From the NCBI GenBank assembly GCA_951804985.1, contig OX638135.1, forward strand, positions 64,905,639-64,969,638: DNA of 64,000 nt. The letters run 5' to 3'. The stretch is from Dryomyza anilis (taxonomy: Eukaryota > Arthropoda > Insecta > Diptera > Dryomyzidae). Under the pieces are notes generated by a model. The model had not been told where the DNA came from and searched no databases. It saw only the letters and a list, made by a program, of their open reading frames with translations. Position numbers and translations under genes: made by a program. Shown here one piece after another: positions 9,480-18,262 of the stretch. Each line of letters starts with the position of its first letter. Position 1 is the stretch's first letter.

Positions 9480-10458
9480 TCATTTGCAGATTGACTTATT
9501 GCGTTTTGTACGGCAATCACGTGACATATGCCCATATGTATCACTGTTGTAGCATTTACCTTTAAATTGGGTGTCTCGGTTGGCAGTCGTGTAATCTGGT
9601 TTAATGCTTGGCAAATTACTTGAAGTCTGTCTTCATTCTAAACATCTTGTTAACGGACCTTTTGCGCTGGGCGGCACAACGTAGCTGCTGTCTCCTGCGT
9701 TATCGCTGTGGTTACAGTTCTCGTAAATATCACTTTCGGCATTGTCACTGAAGCACGTTTTCTTTCATGATCACGTATACCACCAACGAACGCATCTATC
9801 TTGCACTTCTCTATAAAATCACTCGATGAATCTGTGTACGTCCGCTGCATATGCCTGCAGTGTTTCGCTATTTCCTTGCATTCGACCCTTAAGTTCCATT
9901 CTGTAAATCTGTTAATGTAATCACTGCCGTATTTTCGTTGCAGTGCAGACATAACCTCTGTGTAACTGTTTCTATCGCTTTCTGGAACAGTCTGCAATAC
10001 TGCACCTCCTTTTAGCGCCACGATAACCGCTGCTACTCTGTCTTCATTGTTCCATCGATTACTTACAGCCATGGTCTTAAATTGCAGTTTGAAAATGATA
10101 AATCGTAAATCGGCGATTTTAGACGCGTACCACTAACAACATGCTGTGTAGGTCCTTTTATTTGCAACACGTGCAAATATGTTTTAATTTCCTGGATTTC
10201 TTTGTCTATACCGTTTTCTAATCTTTGAATTTTATCATCAATGTTTACTTCCATGTAATTTACATGCGCTTTAATTTCGTTTACTTTGCCACGGAGTGTA
10301 TTAGAAACTTTCAGAAGCTGTTCAGAATGTTCCTGCATCTGTTGCTCCATTTTTACTTGATGTTGGTTACAATTCTCCAACATCTCTGCTTTGAACTGTT
10401 TGGAGTTTTCTTGAAGTTTCTGTTCAATTTGTTGGAATTTTCTTGAAATTGTTTGCAA
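9480..10458 (-). pseudogene. Gypsy-class gag remnant with broken zinc knuckle
   Basis: The N-terminal part (10458 to 10063, 131 codons) is a long Gln/Glu/Lys-rich coiled coil (QQIEQKLQENSKQFKAEMLE). The overlapping next frame (10072 to 9650, 140 codons) reads AVSNRWNNEDRVAAVIVALK, typical of the retrotransposon gag (capsid) domain, and includes CKIDAFVGGIRDHERKRA and ITQETAATLCRPAQK. Further on, at 9513-9554, a zinc knuckle is recognisable as CYNSDTYGHMSRDC, with the second Cys changed to Ser, so it could not bind zinc normally. At least two frameshifts are needed to read it all. Gag forms the intracellular particle of the element; this copy is not functional. Confidence 0.75.
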
Positions 10459-10554
10459 TTTTCATGAAATTTTTGATCTAATTTGTAGGAATTTTCTTGA
10501 TTAAAAACTATGGCGCATTAGTATAGACAGTTTAAAGTCAAATTTAAATTTAAA

Positions 10555-11070
10555 ATGTACGTTTTATCGTCAGAAGTGTATAATAAATGCACGATTTGTA
10601 AAATTAAATTGTCTCCAATTGTTAATAATTTTAAGAGTAAATTTATGTCGAGGAAAATGAAATTAGCTTCACAATTAGGCATGCATCGTAAAATATTTAA
10701 CCGGCATGGAGAGTGTTTCAAGATATCCGATACGAGTGATGTGTTCATTGAAGTACATTGCAAGGCAGCAAAGAATGGAAAACTTACTCTGTTAGTGGAT
10801 TCTGGAGCTGAGGCCAGCCTGATTAAAGAAAATGGGATGGCACATTTGCCGAATTTTAATAAAAATATTCGGAAAGATTTGAGTGGTGCTTTTGGTGGAT
10901 GCGTTAGAACCTTAGGCTCCACTAAGATTCAGCACACAAACATAGAAAACCTGAGTTTACCGCTACACGTTGTGTCACTTGAACAAGGGGTACCAGCAGA
11001 TGGAATAGTCGGGCGTGACAATCTCTGGAACAGATCTATAATAAATGCAATAAATAAAATAAAAAACTAA
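10555..11070 (+). pseudogene. Gypsy-class aspartic protease segment
   Basis: An open frame of 171 codons. Residues 76-91 read KLTLLVDSGAEASLIK, the retropepsin active site (Asp-Ser-Gly) that cuts the Gag-Pol polyprotein, and residues near 145-155 read ADGIVGRDNL, the second conserved protease block (usually GILGxDxL). The open frame runs to a stop at 11068-11070 just inside the start of an AT-rich insertion. The first 70 residues include CTICKIKL but no true zinc knuckle. The rest of this element, in the same orientation, resumes at about 14075. It is on the opposite strand to the gag remnant to its left, so it is a separate element. Confidence 0.75.
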
Positions 11071-12485
11071 TAAAAAAAAACTTTTTAAAAAACAAGCTTT
11101 TAAAAAAATCTGTACTAAAAAATTAAAAATAAATTTACTAAAAATATAAAATATATTTATAGTAGGTAGGTATGTATATTTATAATGAATACATATTAAT
11201 ATATGAAATAAATTAAATTCAATCTTATTCAATTTATATTACTAAGATATACGTTTGTAAGCAATAAATTTTAAAATTTACTAAGAGGTTTGCAAATACA
11301 AAAATAAAAGCGTGCGGCGAAAATATTAAAAACTACGAGCATATTACATTCGTAATTATGTAGCCTAAATATGAATTTGTATTTGATACAGGAATACAAT
11401 TATAATCATATTTACATATATATATCTTATACATCACAAACCTACAACTCATTATACATTAAATCTCGCAACCGCTCAGCACACTATAACCCTTCACAGT
11501 GTAAGGCAAGATTGTATAGGAGACATCACGTCTCTTTGTCCAGTCACACCCAGATTATACATGGCGAAAATAATGTAAAATATGAGCTTTTACTTCAATT
11601 TTTAAAACTATGTACTACTGTTATAAGTCGAGAGTTGTATCATTTTAAAGGGTTTGCTTATTTGACAGGTGTAACACACCTCGATGAAATTACGACCCTA
11701 TATAACGTTAATCTACATCATTTAGCCAAATTCCACGACTTAAGTTAAGTACATAAATAAATATTTCTAATTAAAAGTTCATTTTTGCCAGATTATCCTG
11801 AGTTAAAAACATAACACATGCCAAAAAAATATCATTGGACTTCCGATACCAGCATTGCCTACAAAACCCATAGATACTTCCATACAGATCTACCCCTACT
11901 CGAAAATTATATTGAAAACTATTGAAAAGTTAAATTGAATTGCAAAGTTTATTAGTGCTAGAGTTGGACTGTAATATTCAATAATTTCGCCACACGCTTT
12001 TATTTTTGTATTTGCAAACCTCTTAGTAAATTTTAAAATTTATTGCTTATAAACGTATATCTTAGTAATATAAATTGAATAAGATTCAATTTAATTTATT
12101 TCATATATTAATATGTATTCATTATAAATATACATACCTACCTACTATAAATATATTTTATAATTTTAGTAAATTTATTTTTAATTTTTTAGTACAGATT
12201 TTTTTAAAAGCTTGTTTTTTAAAAAGTTTTTTTTTTATTGTATTTGCAAACCTCTTAGTAAACTTTAAAATTTATTGCTTATAAACGTATATCTTAGTAA
12301 TATAAATTGAATAAGATTGAATTTAATTTATTTCATATATTAATATGTATTCATTATAAATATACATACCTACCTACTATAAATATATTTTATATTTTTA
12401 GTAAATTTATTTTTAATTTTTTAGTACAGATTTTTTTAAAAGCTTGTTTTTTAAAAAGTTTTTTTTTATTAGTTTTTTATTTTTC
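11058..12485. repeat. Long inverted-repeat element with extra internal copy
   Basis: A 240-270 base block is present three times: inverted at 11058-11330, then direct at about 11990-12236 and 12237-12480. The outer two share the flank ACTAATAAAAAAAAAC and its complement, so 11058-12485 looks like one element with long terminal inverted repeats and an internal duplicate. The spacer (11335-11985) has no recognised gene. Copies are only slightly diverged. Confidence 0.65.
11371..11748 (+). CDS. Hypothetical 125-aa open frame in inverted-repeat spacer
   Basis: Open frame beginning MNLYLIQEYNYNHIYIYISY, with a later part of more ordinary composition (HYNPSQCKARLYRRHHVSLS). No domain is recognised. 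It lies wholly within the spacer of the inverted-repeat element and could be a relic or chance. Confidence 0.15.
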   Translation: MNLYLIQEYNYNHIYIYISYTSQTYNSLYIKSRNRSAHYNPSQCKARLYRRHHVSLSSHTQIIHGENNVKYELLLQFLKLCTTVISRELYHFKGFAYLTGVTHLDEITTLYNVNLHHLAKFHDLS

Positions 12486-12949
12486 CTTTTTTAGTCATTA
12501 TATGGTCATTAGAATTATTATTTTGCATAGATCGGTTCAGCGGTTACGAAGTTATAATTTTTGCCCTTAACACCCTCTGTCGATGGAATTTAGAATTACT
12601 TTCTAGTCTTTGAAAATTTCCCCAAGGATTTCCTGTACCAAGCATTGTCAAGATCAGTTAAGTGGTTATCGAGATATAAAATTTTGATCTTAGCACCCTC
12701 TATCGTTTTATAAAAGTAGTAACCAAATAATAATTCTCCGCCAAAACAACTTTTCTCAAAGACAATTCTTTCTCAGACTGCCCATCCCCATAGAATTCTT
12801 CCCAGTAGAATATTTAGCCGTAGAAATCTTCGCTGTAAAATTCTTCTCCATATAACGCATTTCCGTAGAATTCTTCCCGGTAGAATTCATCCCGGTATAA
12901 TTGTTCCCGGTAGAATTCATTTCCGTAGAGTTTTTCCCAGTAGAAGTTT
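12486..12949. other. Element tail-like sequence and degenerate GTAGAATTC repeats
   Basis: From about 12530 the phrase GATCGGTTCAGCGGTTA resembles the 3' tail of many small insect elements. From about 12790 to 12950 there is a degenerate repeat of 14-20 bases around GTAGAATTCTTCCC. No gene. Confidence 0.45.
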
Positions 12950-13265
12950 TAGTGTGGTGAGTTTTAATGTGGTGAGTTTTAGTGTGGTAAATTTAGATGC
13001 AGTGAATTTTGGTGTGCTGAGTTTTGATGTGGTGAATTTTAGTGTGGTGAGTATTAGTGTGGTGAGTTTATAGTGTGGTGAGTTTTTAGTGTGGTAAGTT
13101 TTAATGTGGTGAATTTTATTGTGGTGAGTTTTAGTGTGGTGAATTTTTATGTGGTGATTTTTATTGTGGTGAGTTTTAGTGTAGTGAATTTCAGTGTGGT
13201 GAATTATAGTGTGGTGAATTTTGGTGTGGTGAATTTTTTTTGGGGAGTTTTAGTGTGGTGAGTTT
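12950..13265. repeat. 15-bp minisatellite (TTTTAGTGTGGTGAG)
   Basis: About twenty degenerate copies of a 15-base unit, TTTTAGTGTGGTGAR, in a row. There are single-base changes and a few one-base slips. No coding meaning is likely. Confidence 0.85.
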
Positions 13266-13602
13266 GTTTTTCTTTATCTTATTTTGTCAATTGCTTTTGT
13301 TTTCGTATTTTTGCTTTTGCTTTTGTTTTATGCTTTTGCTTTTCATTTTTTTTTTTTGTATTTGAGTTTTTTGTTTTATGTTCGTGGCTAGTGAAAGTGC
13401 CGAGTTATATAATATTGAAAGTTTAGGTTGTATGGGAGGTTCCACGCGTCTTTGTCAATCCCGCCCATATATAGCCTATCATTCTTTCCAGATTATACCG
13501 CATCTGTGGTAAAATTTCAAGAAAATCGGATCAGCAGTTTAGACGGAGAAGCGAAACAAACGTACAAACAGATTTATTATATTAATAGGATGTCATCTTT
13601 CT
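13266..13602. other. T-rich low complexity and element 3' end
   Basis: 13266-13370 is a TTTTGCTTTTG-type low-complexity run. From 13500 the sequence ends with ATCGGATCAGCAGTTTAGAC and ATTAATAGGA, resembling the tails of dispersed insect retroelements or SINEs. No gene. Confidence 0.4.
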
Positions 13603-13990
13603 AGGTGAAGAACGCACTTCAGAGGGTGCATTAATAATAAATGTGACCTCTAGCGGAGAAAGTTCTAAGTTTCCCAAATTTTTCCCCGTTGCCAATACTA
13701 TACATGTTTTAAATTTCTATTTTCTAGGTGAAGAACGCAATTTATAGGGTCCATTAATAGTAAATGCGCCCTCTAGCGGACAAAATTCAAAGTTCTGAGT
13801 TTGCCATATTTTTCCTCGTGTCTAAAACTATACATATTCCAAATTTCAACATTCTAGCTAAAGAACAGAACTCACACGGTCCAAAAATAGTTTTATCGCC
13901 CCCTATCGGCCAAAATTCGAACTTTAAAATTTATTTTTATATGTGCCACATAGAATACTATATGTGTTTCAAGTTTCAACTCGATCGGAT
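13603..13990 (+). repeat. Three tandem copies of a 123-130 base unit
   Basis: Copies start at 13603, 13726 and 13856, each beginning with AGGTGAAGAACGCA or a variant and containing CCCTCTAGCGG. The third is the most diverged. The unit is followed by ACGAACAAACGAACAAAG, a tail-like sequence. Confidence 0.75.
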
Positions 13991-14074
13991 ATAAGGAAGT
14001 GTGTTAAATTTGATATTTTTGTGCCCGACATACTAACAAACGAACAAACGAACAAAGGTACAAACAAGTGAAGT

Positions 14075-14930
14075 TAAATAAAAGCTTGTAAAAATTACAT
14101 ATTTTGATGAAGACAAAAATCATCTTGTTAAATTTCCATTAAAATCATTGCAAGACATAGAAAATATTAATTTTAATCAACAACAGCCCAGAACAACCAT
14201 GGTTGTATCACTGCCGTTAAGAACAAGAATTCCTATAGTTTTGTTGCACAGACAGGAAATTCAGCCAGGAGTGTATTTGGGAGAGAGTTTAACAAACCTT
14301 AGAAGAAATAGAGTATATGCATCAATTTTAAATGCCACCGATAAGGATGTGACCATTGATAGCAATTTCAAGCCACAATTTTCAAATTTTAACAAATATA
14401 AAGAAGCAAAAAAGACGAGTTCTACAATAAATACAATAAACTCGGTTAATATAAAAAATAGAATTGATAGATTATTAGGAAATGTAAATATCGATGAATC
14501 ATTAAATAAAGAAGAAGTTGCATCTATGCAAAATATTGGCTTGTTATACCATGACGTTTTTCATTTGGAAGGGGGTGAATTAACATTCAATCCGATATTA
14601 AAACATGAAATACCCACACAATGGAATCAGCCAGCAATAAATCAGAAACAGTATAAACTTCCTCATATGCATAGAAATGAGATTAATAGACAAGTATCAA
14701 AGATGTTAGACGATGTCGAATATTGATTCGGACATATTTCCGGCCAGCACACTGATAAATGAAATATTTTGGGAAGTGCATAGCAGGTTGTAACATGACG
14801 GAAATAAGATACAACAAGTATAAATATGAAACAAGGAAAAGAATCCTGGAGTAAAGTGGGATATGGAGTAATGTGTGAAATTGCAATTTTTGGACAAGTC
14901 TCTGCACTTAGAAAAACAAAAACCATTGTC
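14075..14930 (+). pseudogene. Gypsy-class pol: protease-RT connector and start of RT
   Basis: The main open part (14148-14726) holds the connector between protease and reverse transcriptase: IVLLHRQEIQPGVYLGESL, then HDVFHLEGGEL and YKLPHMHRNEINRQVSKMLD, the standard entry to the gypsy RT domain. The frame is lost right after MLDD near 14715. A neighbouring frame continues for about 25 residues and then fades into AT-rich sequence with no YxDD box. This is the right half of the element whose protease lies at 10555-11070. Confidence 0.7.
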
Positions 14931-14982
14931 AAGTGCTTCTTAACATGGCATCAACTTTTTATCCATGGTAATCAAATTAATA

Positions 14983-15948
14983 GGGGAAAGGTCCGTAGGT
15001 TGGACATAGTTTTGTATTTTGTCTATAATATATTGTGGGCAAACAAGTTAGTGGAATAAATATACCAATTTGCATTTAATGGGCTATATTTTATAGAAGA
15101 AACTTTTAAGGTTACATAAAAATTAATTGTTTTTGTTTTACGACCTCTTGATAATTTTAAGATATTGTCTTAACGTGCTCAAGGTCCAGTCATAAAAATT
15201 TAAAAAAATTTAAAAAAATTTAAAAAAATACAGCCGTAGGTTGGGCCACCACGAAAAATCTTTAAAAACCTTTCAAAAAAAGACCGAAAATTATTTTTTT
15301 TTATTTTAGTTAAATTATCGTTTTTCAACCAATTTTTATAATTTTTCATTTGATAGAACTTGAAAAATTATGAACTAGTGATGATTATTCATTTTGATAT
15401 TTTATACGTAAATGTGAACCGAAAATCCTAAATTGAAAAATCATTCAAAATTAACTAAAAATGTTTTATCTCACACACTATATTAAAAAAAATCACTATT
15501 AAACTTGCGTTTGAGCAATTATATGCTAAGGAAATCTTTGTGAGTGCTTCTAATAATGAGAAAATGGGTGGCCCAACCTACGTACGTTGAGTGGCCCAAC
15601 CTACATTTTTATAAAATTTTGAGAAAAATACTACATATTTTTTCTGCATCAAATTTTGATAGAAGTCTTGTTTACATTATAAAAAGGTATTCATAAACGA
15701 CATTTTAATGCATTTGACTTTGATTTTATAATGTAAATTGACCACCTAATCAACACTTGAAAAAATCAACAAAAACTTACATTTCAGTATTAATCTGGAT
15801 GAGTTATAAGCAACCAGCCATTTCACTTCAGTTTCAAGAAAAGTTGGAGTGCAATGTTACTTGAGATCTACCATTAAAACTTTAAGATCGCCAGTGTAAA
15901 AAAAAAATAAACAGCCTACGGACCGGCTCAACATACGGACCTTTCCCT
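14983..15948. mobile_element. TA-flanked MITE (mariner-like), 966 bp
   Basis: The ends are inverted repeats: GGGGAAAGGTCCGTAGGTTG at the left, and the complement of AGGGAAAGGTCCGTATGTTG at the right. TA flanks both ends (14981-14982 and 15949-15950), as for Tc1/mariner insertions. Inside, TAGGTTGGGCCAC occurs near 15231 and twice in reverse near 15565-15600, giving subterminal repeats. No transposase frame, so non-autonomous. Confidence 0.75.
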
Positions 15949-15950
15949 TA

Positions 15951-16170
15951 CCATTTTATTGCATTTTAAGAACAAGTGAAAAAAAATGTTTTTGAAAGTT
16001 TTTTTTCTATCAAAAAGTGAGAATTTTATCGTTTTTAATTAAGACGGTATATTTAAAATGATTGCTTAAATGGTGATAAGTTATGTTCAAATTGCGAAAT
16101 TGAGGTAAAGTAGGAAACATTTTCTGGAATTAGTGGGAAACGCAATTTAGGCAATTCTTGTTATAGTTTT
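15951..16170. other. AT-rich spacer
   Basis: Nothing recognised between the MITE and the RTE copy. Confidence 0.4.
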
Positions 16171-16790
16171 GAACTAAATTGATCATGTTGTGATTGACGG
16201 AAGGCACGCTTCTAGTGTGATGGACATACGTTCGATCCGAAATGCCAATATCGACTCTGATCATTTCCTTGTAGCAGCCAAGGTTCGCACACGCTTAAGC
16301 GCTGCGAAAAATGGACGGAAACCCACGCAAAGAAAGCTAGACGTCAGTTAGCTGCACACACAACAGACCGAACAAGCCTACGCCACTGGACTCTCACACC
16401 TGCTTGCCCACTCTCGATGATATATACGCGCAGTGGACACACGTCTCCCGCTCAATGCGTACGGCTGCCGAAGAGGTGCTTGGATTCCAACGCCCACTAC
16501 GGAACAAGTGGTACGATGAAGAGTGTCGCGCAGCCACTGCAGAGAAAGACGCTGCATATAGAGCTACCCTGCAGTCGGTAGTTACGCGAGACGCGAAGGA
16601 GCGATACAGAGAGAAGAGGAGGGAAGAGAAACATCTTTTCAGGCGCAAGAAAAGAGAATTAGAAGGACGCGAGTGTGAAGATGCATGGCGACAGGAACGA
16701 GGCTTGAAAATTCTTTCAGAAGATAAGACGACTGACCGGAGGTTGAAAGACCAAACCCTCTTCCTGTCAGAACGATGACGGGAATCTAGT
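16171..16790 (+). pseudogene. RTE copy 1: endonuclease C-terminus and linker
   Basis: The first frame reads [20 protein letters not shown] and then [15 protein letters not shown], the end of the endonuclease with its Ser-Asp-His catalytic triplet. A stop interrupts near 16350. The frame at 16404-16778 continues with the linker: LGFQRPLRNKWYDEECRAAT and a highly charged helical stretch (KERYREKRREEKHLFRRKKR). The linker connects endonuclease to reverse transcriptase. The upstream two-thirds of the endonuclease is missing. Confidence 0.75.
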
Positions 16791-18262
16791 AACAGATGTC
16801 CAGGGTACACTGAGATTATTGAGAGAGCACTTCTCCGATCTTCCAGCAGACGATAATGACAACTACTCCGCCGATAGAGAAGACAGCTTGATGACCCCAG
16901 TTGCTGACGACGGCGTTTACATACCGCCGCCTGACCGTGAAGAGGTCTGCACAGCCATCAACAGGCTGAAAAACAACAAAGTCGCAGGATCGGATGGTCA
17001 GCCTGCTGAGTTGTTTAAAACTGGAGGCGATGAGCTCATAACGAGCATGCACCAGCTCATCAGCAGAATATGGTCAGAAGAAAGCATGCCTAGCGAATAG
17101 AATCTCAGTCCCACGATACGCGCCAACTACCGTGGGATAAGTCTCCTCAATATCGCGTTTAAGGTACTAACGAGCCTATTATATGAAAGAATGAAGCCCA
17201 TCGTCAACAGACTGATTGGACCTTATCAGTGCGGGTTCAGACCTGGGAAGTCCACCATGGAAACGATTTTTACATTGCTCCAAATTCTGGAAAAAACCAA
17301 AGAGATGCAGATCGACACACACCACCTTTTCGTCAACAACAAAGCTGCCTTCGACAATCCGATAATAAGTCGCTTATACGCCACCATGTCTGAGTTCGGT
17401 ATACCTGCAAACTTATAAGGCGTTACAGGATGACCCTGAGCGACATACGTTGCTCAGTGAGAATTGGGAACAACTTCTCTGATACGTTTAATACCGAATG
17501 AGGTTTAAGACAAGGCGATTCCCCATCGTGTGACTTCTTCAACCTAATAATGGGGACGATTGTAAGAGCTGCAGAACTCCATCACAATGGCACTATCTTC
17601 AACAAGAGTTCCATGCCGCTCGGGTACGCTAATGATATCGACATCATTGGGCAGAGCGTACGAGCAGTCAGTGCAGCATTCTCAATCGCGTCGAATGGGT
17701 CTAACGGTGAACGAGGACAAGACGAAGTACCTGGTGTCAGCCGGCCTCAGCAGTTCAGAGGTAGCGCGCTGGACTTGCATTCTGAAGGTCTCGGGTTCGA
17801 ATCCCGGCTTGGGCATGGGCGCTCGTGGTGATATTAACCACAAACTTGTAGGGAATAGATTTCACAGTACAATGGATATAGTCTGTTTGAGTGCTGTGGA
17901 TCTTAGTAGAAATTCAAAAAAAAAAAAAAAGAAAAAAAAACCTGGTGTCAACAAACAAAGAGTCCCGTCACTATTGACTTCGAAGTTGTAATAGACTTCG
18001 TCTACCTAGGTACCAGCATCAACAAGGAAAACAATGTTAGTCTGGAGATTAGCCGAAGAATAATTCTTGCCAACAGGTGTTATTTTGGGATCAGTAGGCA
18101 ATTAGGAGTAGAGTCCTCTCTAAACGGACAAAAATTACGCTCTATAAGTCGCTTATCATGCCAGTCCTCCATTATGGCGCTGAGGCATAGACGCTTGCCA
18201 ACACCGATGAGCGAGCTTTAGGAGTGTTCGAGAGAAAGATTCTTCGGAAAATCTATGGCATT
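16791..18262 (+). pseudogene. RTE copy 1: reverse transcriptase with mutated active site
   Basis: Recognisable RT blocks in order: INRLKNNKVAGSDGQPAELF (16960-17020), NYRGISLLNIAFKVLTS, GPYQCGFRPGKSTMETIFTL (17218-17278), then motif A as LFVNNKAAFDN (17326-17358) and motif C as YANDID (17626-17643). Family copies have FVDYKAAFD and YADD, so both catalytic aspartates relevant to the metal site are changed (Asp to Asn). There are stops at 17098 and 17416 and frameshifts. After the SINE, the C-terminal region continues (RILANR, SLIMPVLHYGAEA) to FERKILRKIYG. The copy cannot encode active RT. Confidence 0.8.
17740..17939 (+). mobile_element. tRNA-derived SINE inserted in RTE copy 1
   Basis: Flanked by a perfect 11-bp target duplication, ACCTGGTGTCA, at 17729-17739 and 17940-17950. 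The head is tRNA-like, with a perfect Pol III B box GGTTCGAATCC at 17794-17804 and an A-box-like AGTTCAGAGGTAGCGCGCTGG upstream, one base longer than quoted elsewhere because of a GC insertion. By eye it is closest to tRNA-Ala(TGC). The body ends in a run of A with one G. The poly(A) tail implies mobilisation by a poly(A)-recognising LINE rather than by RTE. Confidence 0.85.

Larger units (their letters stand above)
11060..14074. mobile_element. Composite 3 kb insertion splitting a gypsy remnant
   Basis: The gypsy protease segment stops at about 11060 and its RT leader resumes at about 14075. TAAATAAAA occurs at both junctions (11051-11059 and 14075-14083), which may be a target duplication, although it is AT-rich and could be chance. 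Inside are an inverted-repeat block, minisatellites and a 3-copy tandem repeat ending in CAAACGAACAAAC-type sequence, typical of small insect element tails. It probably contains more than one insertion. Confidence 0.5.
16171..18262 (+). mobile_element. RTE-type non-LTR retrotransposon, copy 1 (5'- and 3'-truncated)
   Basis: Begins inside the endonuclease at the AAATTGATCATGTTG point, which matches copy 3 from 44836 onward, and ends abruptly at about 18262 where BEL/Pao sequence starts. The coding order endonuclease end, linker, RT and thumb/C-terminal region matches copies 2 (38.1-40.8 kb) and 3 (44.3-46.1 kb). It is interrupted by a SINE at 17740-17939. The clade call (RTE) rests on family resemblance recalled from proteins often annotated 'craniofacial development protein 2-like'. 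Confidence 0.85.

Noticed and set aside
12950..13990. CRISPR-like array
   Set aside because: Repeats are directly adjacent with no unique spacers, and the context is eukaryotic.
17740..17815. Possible tRNA-Ala gene
   Set aside because: The tRNA-like head is followed by an unrelated body and poly(A), with target duplications; it is a SINE.
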